Below, piece by piece: positions 1 to 8,183 of a stretch of 64,000 bases of DNA. The translations under genes and the position numbers were made by a program. Origin of the DNA: Vibrio coralliirubri (GTDB lineage: Bacteria; Pseudomonadota; Gammaproteobacteria; Enterobacterales; Vibrionaceae); NCBI RefSeq assembly GCF_024347375.1, contig NZ_AP025471.1, positions 992,001 through 1,056,000 of the forward strand, in the 5' to 3' direction. How positions within the stretch are numbered: position 1 is the first letter of the stretch; each line of letters opens with the position of its first letter. The notes beneath the pieces were generated by a model. That model worked only from the letters and a program-made list of their open reading frames with translations. It had not been told where the DNA came from and made no database searches.

Positions 1-510
1 TGCGCCTTCAGGTAAATTAGGAGTAATGATGTCTGCCAGCGGAATCAGTTCTTGCTTTAGCGTCGTGATAGCTGAGTTTTCTAGAAGAAGGTCACCACTT
101 GTCGCGACCATTACAGGGTCAATCACAAGATGCTTAGGTTGGTACTGTTTAATTTTGTCTGCAACGACTTTGATGATTTGCGAATCGGCCAACATGCCGA
201 CTTTCACAGCCACGATATTCAGATCAGTAAAAACCGCATCTAACTGGCTAGCAACATGGTCGAGTGGAATAGGAAAAATGGCGGAAACGCCTTGCGTGTT
301 CTGAGATGTGATCGCGGTAATTACCGAACAAGCGAAACTACCTGTCGCAGACATGGCTTTAATATCAGCTTGAATACCGGCACCGCCGCCACTGTCTGAG
401 CCAGCGATCGTCAATACAATCGGAGTGTTCGTGCGAATCGAACCATCCACAGAATGCTGTGAAGCTGAGGCTTTTGGCGTTAAATCTTTTGAAATAGAAC
501 TGTGTGTCAT
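1..510 (-). CDS. thiD: Hydroxymethylpyrimidine/phosphomethylpyrimidine kinase, 3' end off the left edge
   Basis: The first 170 codons of ThiD are present, and the C-terminal third lies beyond position 1. ThiD phosphorylates HMP and then HMP-P to HMP-PP for thiamine synthesis in the cytoplasm. The ribokinase-fold glycine motif IAGSDSGGGAGIQADIK is visible near residue 35, followed by the family's typical GMLAD and DPVMVATSGD motifs. A short N-terminal extension precedes the conserved part. The ATG at 510 has an AGGAG Shine-Dalgarno five bases upstream. A TPP riboswitch and a hairpin covering that Shine-Dalgarno lie directly upstream, so expression should fall when TPP is abundant. The family call is secure; only the 3' end is unseen. 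Confidence 0.95.
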   Translation of the reverse strand, partial: MTHSSISKDLTPKASASQHSVDGSIRTNTPIVLTIAGSDSGGGAGIQADIKAMSATGSFACSVITAITSQNTQGVSAIFPIPLDHVASQLDAVFTDLNIVAVKVGMLADSQIIKVVADKIKQYQPKHLVIDPVMVATSGDLLLENSAITTLKQELIPLADIITPNLPEGA

Positions 511-515
511 TGTCG

Positions 516-542
516 CTCCTACTATCTTACAAGACGTAGGAG
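516..542 (-). promoter_or_regulatory. Hairpin sequestering the thiD Shine-Dalgarno
   Basis: On the minus strand CTCCTAC (542-536) is an exact complement of GTAGGAG (522-516), with 13 bases between them. The second arm contains the AGGAG Shine-Dalgarno of thiD. The position, between the TPP aptamer and the start codon, suggests this is the OFF state of the riboswitch expression platform (translational control). The pairing is seen; the role is inferred. Confidence 0.65.
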
Positions 543-620
543 AACAAACACTGATCGAAGGAGAAGTCGCAATAGATTCATGAAAGTCTTCATGAGTGCA
601 GACGTAGATCGAGTGCTTAT

Positions 621-712
621 AGTTCCCTACGCCAGTGTTAACTGAATCAGGTTCAACGGGTCTCGATTAACGATCTCAGCAAACACCAAATAAGGTATAT
701 GCCCCCCGACTA
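621..712 (-). promoter_or_regulatory. TPP riboswitch (THI element)
   Basis: Read on the minus strand, the stretch contains the conserved TPP aptamer blocks in the right order: GGGGGGCAT at the 5' side, GCTGAGAT, ACCCGTTGAACCTGAT, and GGCGTAGGGAA at the 3' side. This matches the Rfam TPP class. It lies about 110 bases upstream of thiD and controls it. A further hairpin (arms TCATGAA/TTCATGA near 578-595) sits between the aptamer and the Shine-Dalgarno hairpin. Confidence 0.95.
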
Positions 713-816
713 TTGATAGCGATAGTAACAGCACTCTCACAACTGAGATACTGATTTTATTCAATTATAAGAATTACGCATGAATAAATTTCAATTAGGC
801 ACTACAAAACAAATAC

Positions 817-1734
817 TTATAGCGTTCCTTTAACTGGCTTCGACTGTATAAACAAGCACAGCACAATCAGAGACATACCTAGCCAGCCTGTAAAAGGAAT
901 CAGCTCACCGACAACGCAGACGGCAAGCACCGCGGCAACTACCGGTTCAAACAGAGTCAGCAGATTGGCACTGCTCGCGGTCACATGGCGTAAACCAAAA
1001 CTGAAGGCGACATAGCCCAAGCATTGTGGGATTAACGTCAGATAACTGATGACTAATACATTGGTCTGCGAGGAAAACAAGTTATCACCCGTAAACCAGA
1101 GCGTTGGCAGCAACAGTATCGCGCCGAGGCCAAAAATACTGCCCATCGCCGCTTGTGACTTAATCCCTTTATCGATCAGTGCTTTTGTCGCCCAAGAATA
1201 AATGGCGTAACACAGCCCTGCGAGCAAACCTAAAGCAATACCCAACAGCTTGAGATCATCACCGGGTTCATTCGCCGATGAAGATTCTGAAAACACCAAC
1301 AACCCAATACCCACCACACCAATCGCAAAGCTAGTGAGCCAACGTTTGTTGATATTATTTTTTTTGCTAATCAGACACTCTAACAGTGCCGAAAAGAAAG
1401 GTGCGGTTGCAATCGAAACCACGGTACCAATCGCCACGCCGGATAATTTCATTGAAGAATAGAAAGCTAAAGGATAGACCGCCAAAGCCAAAGCGCTCAC
1501 TGCCAACAGCCTCTTGTTCTGCAAAAGTTTGTCGAAAGCGAATAGGATTTTTCGATATGCCAAGCCCGCTTGCATTAGGCCGCCGACACCCATAGAGAAA
1601 GCACCAATCGCTAAGGGGCTTAGATCAGGCGCAAAGCTTGCGGCGGTGCCTGTCGTGCCCCATAAAATAGATGCAAACAAGATGGCTAAAGTGCCCGTTT
1701 GGAATTCGTTAACGCGATTGATGGCAAGATTCAT
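817..1734 (-). CDS. EamA/DMT-family membrane exporter
   Basis: This 305-residue protein has about ten hydrophobic segments arranged as two EamA repeats, the standard layout and length of drug/metabolite transporters in the inner membrane. The first half contains ILWGTTGTAAS near residue 22 and the second contains GLCYAIYSWATKALID near 178. The substrate cannot be read from the sequence; amino acids or small metabolites are usual for the family. The AraC-type regulator lies 86 bp upstream on the same strand and is a plausible local controller. No frameshift or truncation is seen. Confidence 0.88.
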   Translation of the reverse strand: MNLAINRVNEFQTGTLAILFASILWGTTGTAASFAPDLSPLAIGAFSMGVGGLMQAGLAYRKILFAFDKLLQNKRLLAVSALALAVYPLAFYSSMKLSGVAIGTVVSIATAPFFSALLECLISKKNNINKRWLTSFAIGVVGIGLLVFSESSSANEPGDDLKLLGIALGLLAGLCYAIYSWATKALIDKGIKSQAAMGSIFGLGAILLLPTLWFTGDNLFSSQTNVLVISYLTLIPQCLGYVAFSFGLRHVTASSANLLTLFEPVVAAVLAVCVVGELIPFTGWLGMSLIVLCLFIQSKPVKGTL

Positions 1735-1819
1735 TTCTATTACCCAATTTTCAGTTCTGAAATAGATAATAGTGAAGATTGATAAAATTTAGTTTGCCGA
1801 AAGGACGCTATTGTTGCTT

Positions 1820-2548
1820 CTAAAGACTGTCTTTCATTGAGCCTAGAAACGCCCTTGGGGACATCCCAAAGTGCTGAGAGAAGCGACGACTGAAAGCAGA
1901 AACATCACTATACCCCACATTTTCGGCAATCAACTGAACCGGTAAATCGGTGTGGGTTAACAAGGCTTGGGCTTTCTCCATACGATATCGAGTGATGTAT
2001 TTAAGCGCACTGATCCCCAGGCACTCTTTAAAGCGTTTTTTGAATTGAGTGGGACTCAAGCAGGCCGTTTCTGCAAGTTGTGAAATGGATAACGGCTGGG
2101 TGTAGTTATCCGCTATCAGCCTTTGTACGGCACGGATTCTTGGGTCGATGCTCTTACTCACTTGTTGTTGCTCTAACAGCAGTGAAAACACATCCAAGAT
2201 TGATGACTCAATACCACTATCGACCTGATACTCCAGCTGCTTCTCAACAAACAGCAAGAAGCTCATCAAAGGTGGTGTTATCGTGAAAACCGAGAGCTCA
2301 TGCTCCAACAAGTGCTGCGGCAACTCCGCCATATCTGCGACAATAAACCGCGCGGCTTCATCCGCCTTAAACGCATGCGCTGTGGTTACTGGAATCACCA
2401 CACATTCGCCCACGGCCACCTTACCGACATACCCCACCATCTCGATATTAATACTGCCTTGGATTGGCAATACCAATTGGTGATGGTCATCATGAGCATG
2501 GGTATTAAATTGCTTGGTGTAAGATCGAATGCTTAAGCTAGATTTCAT
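1820..2548 (-). CDS. AraC-family transcriptional regulator with N-terminal cupin
   Basis: The protein is about 242 residues from the ATG at 2548; a longer reading from TTG is possible but less likely. The N-terminal half is cupin-like, with HAHDDHHQLVLPIQG around residue 16. The C-terminal ~100 residues hold two helix-turn-helix motifs: SISQLAETACLSPTQFKKRF and VQLIAENVGYSDVSAFSRRF. This is a ligand-sensing AraC architecture. It is followed on the same strand by the EamA transporter gene, and such pairs usually mean the regulator controls the exporter. The inducer is unknown. Confidence 0.88.
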   Translation of the reverse strand: MKSSLSIRSYTKQFNTHAHDDHHQLVLPIQGSINIEMVGYVGKVAVGECVVIPVTTAHAFKADEAARFIVADMAELPQHLLEHELSVFTITPPLMSFLLFVEKQLEYQVDSGIESSILDVFSLLLEQQQVSKSIDPRIRAVQRLIADNYTQPLSISQLAETACLSPTQFKKRFKECLGISALKYITRYRMEKAQALLTHTDLPVQLIAENVGYSDVSAFSRRFSQHFGMSPRAFLGSMKDSL

Positions 2549-2663
2549 AATCAACGCCGGAGTACATTTCGCTAGGTTAAAGTAAGAGACACAACGTTAC
2601 ATCATCACTTCCCTAGAGTCACACTCAATGCGTATCAAATTCATGCTACCTCGGTGACATGAT

Positions 2664-2697
2664 CAAAAACGGCCTCCAAATGAGAGGCCGTTTTGAT
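2664..2697 (-). terminator. Rho-independent terminator (bidirectional)
   Basis: A perfect stem with arms CGGCCTC and GAGGCCG is flanked by a T run on one strand and an A run on the other. It lies just after the stop of the DUF4382 lipoprotein gene on the minus strand and before the AraC gene, so it most likely ends the lipoprotein transcript. Confidence 0.85.
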
Positions 2698-2721
2698 TAA
2701 AAAGCGTCATTCACATAAAGC

Positions 2722-3747
2722 TTAGAATGACACTTGGCTATCCTGACCAACCACTACCTGAACACTATTTTGAACATCATAGATTTCAAAACCATCAGCA
2801 ACTGGATCAGCATTGTCTTCATCACTGTCGAACTGCGCAGTACAGGTATACCCTAATGAGTAAGTACCTGGATCGATGAAGCCCAGAGAGAACTCATAGT
2901 TAGTCTGTGCTTGATTCATTGCCACTGACGCTGAAGTGATCGGTTTCACTTCATCACTGCCGCCAATCGGAGCCATGTCAGCTTGTTCAACACTACCTTC
3001 ATACAAGTACACCGACTGAACAAATGTATTATCACCACCGTTACAAGTGTCATAAGTAGAAAGAGCAACAGTGCCTTCAATGTTTCCTGTCTCAACCGTA
3101 TTGATAAGGCTTACAGACGTTCTTTGAATAGTGTAATCAGGGAAAGTCGAACTGTTCTTTAGGCCACGTCGAAGATCGAACTCGACAACAAAATCGTTAC
3201 TTTGCTGGTTCACATTAAATGAGTTATTAAAGTAAAGTACGCCAGCGTTGTCTTCTTTACCCACACCTTGCGGGCACGCGCCTTCACCTTTCACTGTTAA
3301 CTCACGGATCATATCATCGTTTTCTATCACGTAAGATGGATCTGTTGGGTGATCGCCATCATTGGCAAACACACACAACTTATAGCTGCCTACCGGAATG
3401 ACCTCATTTTCAATCAAAGGAAGCGCATCGCTGCCCTGGTAATCCAGCAAATTCACACTTAATGGAATCGGATCCTCACCATCTGGCAATGGATCGCCAT
3501 TTTCATCAACGTAATCGCCGTTTTCGTCCGTTTTATACACATCATAAATCAGTGGCGAACCTCCCCCTTGAGGAAGTAAAGCGACCTTACTGAATGTCAC
3601 AGTTACGTCTTTAACATCATCAATGGGCGCATCACTCACGCTCAAAGTAATGGGTGTCGTGCTGCTTGATGAACCTGAATCACCGCCACAACCAACAAGC
3701 CCAGCCAGCACAAGGCTCGCTAAAGCGGTTTCCTTTAAATACTTCAT
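2722..3747 (-). CDS. DUF4382-domain lipoprotein
   Basis: The ATG at 3747 (about 341 residues) has an AGGA Shine-Dalgarno and opens a lipoprotein signal ending in the lipobox LVGC, followed by a Gly/Ser-rich linker; the longer reading from 3768 would add seven residues and is unlikely. The start of the mature part (ITLSVSDAPIDDVKDVTVTF) is typical of DUF4382, a beta-rich domain of unknown function in bacterial lipoproteins. Acidic stretches such as DENGDYVDENGDPLPDGED suggest calcium binding, which is inference. The product should be anchored in the outer membrane. The gene stands alone with its own terminator. Confidence 0.82.
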   Translation of the reverse strand: MKYLKETALASLVLAGLVGCGGDSGSSSSTTPITLSVSDAPIDDVKDVTVTFSKVALLPQGGGSPLIYDVYKTDENGDYVDENGDPLPDGEDPIPLSVNLLDYQGSDALPLIENEVIPVGSYKLCVFANDGDHPTDPSYVIENDDMIRELTVKGEGACPQGVGKEDNAGVLYFNNSFNVNQQSNDFVVEFDLRRGLKNSSTFPDYTIQRTSVSLINTVETGNIEGTVALSTYDTCNGGDNTFVQSVYLYEGSVEQADMAPIGGSDEVKPITSASVAMNQAQTNYEFSLGFIDPGTYSLGYTCTAQFDSDEDNADPVADGFEIYDVQNSVQVVVGQDSQVSF

Positions 3748-3768
3748 AACTAATTTCCTATAAATCAC

Positions 3769-4169
3769 TGCTCGATAAAGGGCTTAGTTTGTTGCCCTCT
3801 TATTCTTTTCCTTAATGTGACTCATAGACAAACCGCGCTTATGGCCCAAATCGGCTAGCCCTATTATTTAGGGCTGTCTTCATCCAAAAACTCTGTTCAT
3901 CAAGGTGCACATCTCAGGTCGCACATAGGTTAATTAAGTCTAGTAAGTAAATTGTCAGTAGTCGCACATATTTGGCAAGGTTGCTGTCAATTGTGTTGGA
4001 ATGGTCGGTATGTATAGGGTCGGAGAGGATGATTGAAAGCACTCAAATCAAAGTCAAAAATCGCCCCCAAGATCAAAAAAGGCCGTTAAGACAGCCTATT
4101 GCTGAACTTAAACGACCTTTTTATTGAATGTGGATAAAGCTAATTCGATATTAGCTCATTCAAATTCAC
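3769..4169. other. Intergenic region with terminator
   Basis: No gene is visible. An imperfect hairpin (arms GGCCGTTAAG and CTTAAACGACC, 4081-4116) flanked by A and T runs probably terminates the DUF2999 gene on the minus strand. The rest should contain the promoter of the DUF4382 gene. Confidence 0.6.
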
Positions 4170-4421
4170 TTATTTTTGAAGTTGCTCTTTAGCCGCTTCA
4201 ACCTTAGAAAAATCTAGGCCAAGCTCTTCAACTGCTTCTTTGATTAGCGCAGGGTTTTGCATTACCTGACCCATCAGCATTTGAAGTTTGTCTTGAGGTA
4301 AACCAAGTTGGCTGATCGTCGCCATTGCTGCAAGAGGGTTCTCTGTCAGCGTTTTGAATAGCTCACTGATCTGCTCGTCGCTAATATTGTTCTCTTTCAA
4401 CATTGCTAAAATCGGGTTCAT
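4170..4421 (-). CDS. DUF2999 family small protein
   Basis: This 83-residue acidic, helical, cytoplasmic protein starts MNPILAMLKENNISDEQISE and matches the DUF2999 family of vibrios and relatives by length and composition, including LPQDKLQMLMGQVMQNPALI in the middle. It has no signal peptide or membrane segment. The function is unknown. It is monocistronic with a terminator just downstream. Confidence 0.8.
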   Translation of the reverse strand: MNPILAMLKENNISDEQISELFKTLTENPLAAMATISQLGLPQDKLQMLMGQVMQNPALIKEAVEELGLDFSKVEAAKEQLQK

Positions 4422-4551
4422 TTTTTTGCCTTTGAAACACTAAATTAAATAGGAGCACAGCATACCATCTAGCTGTGCTCGATTGTACTAACAAGTGACG
4501 CTTTGGTTTAACGCGAACCGCACTTTTCCCAAACGCAAAGAATGCTTGGGC

Positions 4552-5649
4552 TTAACGAGATTCCAGTGGGTAAGAACGGTAGCTCCACATGCCATAAGTT
4601 CTTAGAGCATCACGGTAGATACCTAATAGCTCACCACTGCTCGCTTTCTTAAGATCTTCTAGCGGCTTGTCTGGATAAGAGACCGTATCGAAGGTAATGC
4701 CCTGAGGGCCGGTTTGCCAGCTCGCAATTTCAAACAGAGTTTGACCACGACGAACGTGGCTCGCCGAACTAATAATGGTCGCGTGTTTAATATCATGGCG
4801 AGCAAGCGCATAGCTACTGAACAAGGCATTACCTACCGTGCTGGTCGCGTAATTCTCTTCAATGATGCGGTCTTTGCTTACCCCTTTTTCGATAAGCCAA
4901 TCCGCCATTAACTTGCCTTCAGTCTTATGGTTCTTTGGCACACCACCCGTTAACACGATCATTGCATCAGGGTTCGCTTTCGACATTGCTAATGTGGTTT
5001 CAAGGCGTTCAATTAAGATTTGATGCATAGAACCATCAGGGGTAAGCGCGTAACCCAAAGTAACAATGGCACCATGTTCATCCAATAAACCTTTGTCCGC
5101 CGACTCTTTCAGCGGTGTTTCCAACACGCGATCAACCGTAGCAAAAATGCGTTTGATGTCTTCTGCTCTGCCCTTATTCAGGCTTTCCAGTTTCTCCATG
5201 TGCTTGTTGGATTCACTGTCATTGCCTTCGAATCTCTGCCAAACCGCAAGATACGCGTGCAAGTCGACATCGTCTGGCGCAACCGTCAATGCTTGCTCAA
5301 ATAGCTCAATAGCGCGCTCTGCATTCTTGTTGTAGATCTGAGCATTGGCAGCCGAAATCAACAGGTCAGTACGGTAAGGTTCTAGCTGGTACGCCTCTAA
5401 CAATCGGTTAGTCACAATTTCCATGTTGCTTGGCATTTTAGCCGTGAAGCCCGCGTGTGAAATTCTTGCCGGAGACTTAAACGCCTGCAACGCATCAAGA
5501 AGTAGTTGGTCGACAACTTGTCGCTTAGTCACCAACTGCGCGTAGTCCGCAGAAGCCTGTACAGCGCCATCGTTAGCAGCAAAAGAATAAGGTGTTGCGC
5601 CAAAAGCGAGCATGCCACCAAGAGCGAGGGCGATAATGTTCTTTTTCAT
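4552..5649 (-). CDS. Secreted TPR protein with a DUF218 (YdcF/SanA-like) domain
   Basis: The 365-residue protein has a clear signal peptide (MKKNIIALALGGMLAFG, cleaved after SFA). TPR-like helices follow, around residues 75-150 (AERAIELFEQALTVAPDDVD). The C-terminal half is a DUF218 domain: IVTLGYALTPDG near 193, MIVLTGGVPKNHKTEGKLMA near 235 and ATIISSASHVRRGQTLFEIA near 290. DUF218 proteins such as ElyC and SanA are linked to cell-envelope integrity. Here the domain would be periplasmic with a TPR scaffold. The ATG has an AGGAT Shine-Dalgarno. The substrate is unknown. Confidence 0.85.
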   Translation of the reverse strand: MKKNIIALALGGMLAFGATPYSFAANDGAVQASADYAQLVTKRQVVDQLLLDALQAFKSPARISHAGFTAKMPSNMEIVTNRLLEAYQLEPYRTDLLISAANAQIYNKNAERAIELFEQALTVAPDDVDLHAYLAVWQRFEGNDSESNKHMEKLESLNKGRAEDIKRIFATVDRVLETPLKESADKGLLDEHGAIVTLGYALTPDGSMHQILIERLETTLAMSKANPDAMIVLTGGVPKNHKTEGKLMADWLIEKGVSKDRIIEENYATSTVGNALFSSYALARHDIKHATIISSASHVRRGQTLFEIASWQTGPQGITFDTVSYPDKPLEDLKKASSGELLGIYRDALRTYGMWSYRSYPLESR

Positions 5650-6133
5650 GGAAAGATCCTGTGTCGTTAAGTGTTCACATCAGATTTGCTCACCAATGTA
5701 AGCCGCCAAGATTAAAAAACCGTGAACCAAACCTTACTCTCCAAGGTTGATATTCATTTGTTGCATAAGGTGTGGCTGCAGATCACGATTTTATGCGCCA
5801 GAGTAAGCTCAAATATCCAGATCGCTTCGAGTTATGAGTAGCGCCCTTGATGACTTTGGAATATTTAACTTCGAATCCCACACCCCTATTCCATCTAAAC
5901 CCGTAAGTTTCGAAGCTCAACATCAAACCTAAATGTGCATTTTATGTTCATTATTTCAGCAGCTTAAAACGCGATTCCCCTACCAGTCGACGCTAATTCA
6001 CGTTTAAACAGCCAAGTTCAAAAGGCACAGAGTTTGGTATCAAATCCGTCAATTCACAGAAAATTCAAAAACCACCCATTGAACGATCGTTCAAGTGGTG
6101 CTTTAATAAGTGACCAATACAAGGAGTTACCCC
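5650..6133. other. Intergenic region upstream of the GST gene
   Basis: No coding sequence is recognised in these 484 bases. They hold the promoters of the divergent DUF218 and GST genes and the palindrome at 6079-6094. Confidence 0.5.
6079..6094. promoter_or_regulatory. 16-bp perfect palindrome, probable TetR-type operator
   Basis: TTGAACGATCGTTCAA is a perfect 16-bp palindrome 40 bases upstream of the GST start, with further pairing of ACCAC and GTGGT outside it. Sequence and size fit operators of TetR-family repressors such as those controlling electrophile-detoxifying genes. No TetR gene lies in the window, so the binder is inferred. Confidence 0.55.
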
Positions 6134-6808
6134 ATGCTTAAGTTCTATTTTCACCAAACACCAAACCCAATGAAGATCGCTCTGTTTTTGGAAGAGACAG
6201 GTCTAGATTTTGAACTTGTTCCTGTCGATACCTTAAAGGGTGAGCAGCATTCACCGGAATATCGTTTGATCAATCCAAATGGCAAAACGCCTGCGATTGA
6301 AGATGAAGGACAACGTGTATTCGACTCTAATGCTATCCTGCTCTACCTATCTGAGAAAACAGGCAAGCTAGCTGGTCAGCCAGAAGACAGAGCCGAACTA
6401 TTATCTTGGATGATGTTTATCGCAAGCGGTCTTGGTCCATACTCTGGCCAATCAGTACACTTCCGTCATGCTGCGCCAGCAGGCTTAGATTACGCGGTAA
6501 ATCGTTATCTACGCGAAGCACAACGTCACTACGAAGTGTTAGAGAAACATATGGAAGGTCGTGAGTTTTTCGTCGGAAATGAGTACACCATCGTCGATGT
6601 CGCGGCATGGGGTTGGATTGATAAAGCACCAGTTGTGCTTGGTGAAGAAGGCTTAGAACCTTACCCGAATTTGAAGCGCTGGTTCGATGCAATCAACGCC
6701 CGCCCTGCTGCACTGCGTGCTCGCGAAATCGGCAAAGGCATTGAGTTTAAAACCGAACGTGATGAAGAGGCGCTTAGAGCGTTATTCCCGTCTAACTTCG
6801 CTGAATAG
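6134..6808 (+). CDS. Glutathione S-transferase, YfcG/YghU (Ure2p-like) type
   Basis: The ATG at 6134 is preceded by AAGGAG at the right distance, giving 224 residues. The N-terminal thioredoxin-fold half runs to about residue 82 and carries FHQTPNPMKIALFLEETG, NPNGKTPAIED and VFDSNAILLYLSEKTGK, the YfcG-type glutathione-binding layout. The C-terminal helical half includes FFVGNEYTIVDVAAWGWIDK, the family N-capping region with the conserved Asp. It is a cytoplasmic GSH-dependent transferase or disulfide-bond oxidoreductase. The upstream palindrome suggests repression by a TetR regulator. The last residues reappear as a fragment at 10796-10864. Confidence 0.9.
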   Translation: MLKFYFHQTPNPMKIALFLEETGLDFELVPVDTLKGEQHSPEYRLINPNGKTPAIEDEGQRVFDSNAILLYLSEKTGKLAGQPEDRAELLSWMMFIASGLGPYSGQSVHFRHAAPAGLDYAVNRYLREAQRHYEVLEKHMEGREFFVGNEYTIVDVAAWGWIDKAPVVLGEEGLEPYPNLKRWFDAINARPAALRAREIGKGIEFKTERDEEALRALFPSNFAE

Positions 6809-6990
6809 CAATAACAATAACAGTAACAAGAACTCTATTACCGACACTCACCAGTTAAGCGTTCAGAACATGAATACGAAGCTCAGTTCCGTGCTGAGCT
6901 GTATTGTCAAAACAGAGCTTGATTGGTGAGTTAAGCTCGCTCTTCAATCAAGTTCGCCTGTTATAAAGCTCGCATGTTATAAAGCGATTC

Positions 6991-7122
6991 TTATCTATTT
7001 CCTTTAAAGCCTTTAGAAGCAGTGCCGATTCTCGATTTCAAGCGTGTAGAAACAGACGTTGCGCGAATACGACCAACCACTGTCCAGAAAATTACGAATT
7101 GAGTAATGAGTAAGGTCAGCAT
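6991..7122 (-). CDS. Possible 43-residue small membrane protein
   Basis: This is a short open frame starting ATG at 7122, with GAGG about eleven bases upstream. The product starts with one hydrophobic helix (MLTLLITQFVIFWTVVG) and ends in a basic tail rich in Arg, Lys and Ser. Such a layout fits a small single-span inner-membrane protein, but I do not recognise the family and it could be a remnant of a larger gene. It lies in an otherwise empty stretch (6809-7485) that shows nothing else except a short hairpin (GCTCAG/CTGAGC) near 6880. Confidence 0.35.
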   Translation of the reverse strand: MLTLLITQFVIFWTVVGRIRATSVSTRLKSRIGTASKGFKGNR

Positions 7123-7485
7123 CTTAAAAGGACCTCATTTCTAACGGCTTTGACTGCTTGGTTTTTCGCCTTTTATGGATATAAATAAACACTAACTTTA
7201 TAACTATGATTGTCATGACAAACTCGATGATGAACAAAGGAGCGCTTATTCTACAAATTGAATGACATCAGACATCACAGAAGGCTTACATATCAGTTAT
7301 AAAAATATAAACAAAAAATAAATTACTGCTTATCAATAACTTGTTACTAAAATTCATATCGACAAGGTTTATTGAAATCAAAAATGGCTTCTATTCATTT
7401 CTCGTATTATAAAACGATAATCGTTTGATGATGCGCACATTCAAGCAACTATGCACAATAACGGCTCATCACAATTGAGGTCGTT

Positions 7486-8034
7486 ATGCCGAACTTTCTA
7501 GTCCACATTTTTAATACACTAAAGCAATATGATTTGCTGCTTGCCCTTGTATTTATTCTTGCCTATTGGCTTCTCAAGCGCTTTATTTCGACGACCGTTA
7601 CCAACCTTGCACAAGTAAAGTCTGTCGCGACGACACGCACAATGTTCATCATTCGCTGCTTCAACATTTTCTCGTTCATACTGCTGTTTGCGACCTATAT
7701 CATCGTCAGTGGGATTGGCTATGGGAACTTCACCATTTTCATCTCGTCCTTGGTGACGGTTTTTGGTGTCGCCTTCATCGCCCAATGGTCAATTCTGAGT
7801 AATATCACCGCGAGCTTTCTGATCTTCTTCGTATTCCCTTACCGAATTGGCGATTCAATAATTGTTGCAGATGGGGATGATATCGAAGGAAAGATCCTTG
7901 AGATTAAGATGTTTCATACTCTAATCAAGCACCCAAGCGGCAACCTAATTACTTATCCTAATTCTCTGCTGTTGCAGAAAAGCGTAACTAAAGTCTTAAA
8001 GAAGAACTCTCCACGTACAGAAAGGCCTCGGTAA
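7486..8034 (+). CDS. Small MscS-family mechanosensitive channel-like protein
   Basis: The protein is 182 residues, short for the family. Three hydrophobic segments fill residues 15-115, the last being the pore-type helix (TVFGVAFIAQWSILSNITAS). An MscS beta domain follows (FPYRIGDSIIVADGDDIEG, then ITYPNSLLLQKSVTKVL), but the usual C-terminal alpha/beta domain is missing, as in other minimal MscS proteins. It would sit in the inner membrane, in osmotic or ionic stress response. The ATG has a GAGG Shine-Dalgarno six bases upstream. The stop codon falls in the loop of a GC-rich hairpin. Confidence 0.82.
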   Translation: MPNFLVHIFNTLKQYDLLLALVFILAYWLLKRFISTTVTNLAQVKSVATTRTMFIIRCFNIFSFILLFATYIIVSGIGYGNFTIFISSLVTVFGVAFIAQWSILSNITASFLIFFVFPYRIGDSIIVADGDDIEGKILEIKMFHTLIKHPSGNLITYPNSLLLQKSVTKVLKKNSPRTERPR

Positions 8035-8042
8035 CCGAGGCC
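8024..8042. terminator. GC-rich hairpin at the MscS-like gene stop
   Basis: GGCCTCGG and CCGAGGCC form a perfect 8-bp stem around a three-base loop that contains the stop codon of the preceding gene. There is no long T run on either strand, so terminator function is likely but not certain. Confidence 0.55.
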
Positions 8043-8085
8043 CTATCATGTAATAGAGAAACGAAACGCGCTAGTTAGGTTTCAG

Positions 8086-8166
8086 TTGCTGTTTCTAGTG
8101 CAACTGCTATTTCCAGTGCTGCTGCTAATTCTAGTGCTACCGCTAATTCTAGTGCTACCGCTTTTA
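8086..8166. repeat. 18-bp tandem repeat, about 4.5 units
   Basis: Four successive 18-bp units at 8086, 8104, 8122 and 8140, plus half a unit, share the core GCTANTTCTAGTGCTA. They lie between the MscS-like gene and the 3' end of the ToxR-like gene. Copy-number change by slippage is likely. Confidence 0.8.
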
Positions 8167-8183
8167 TCTGCTTTTAACTTTGA

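Noticed and set aside
26..304. Plus-strand 92-residue frame at the left edge
   Set aside because: It is antisense to thiD, whose frame has clear family motifs.
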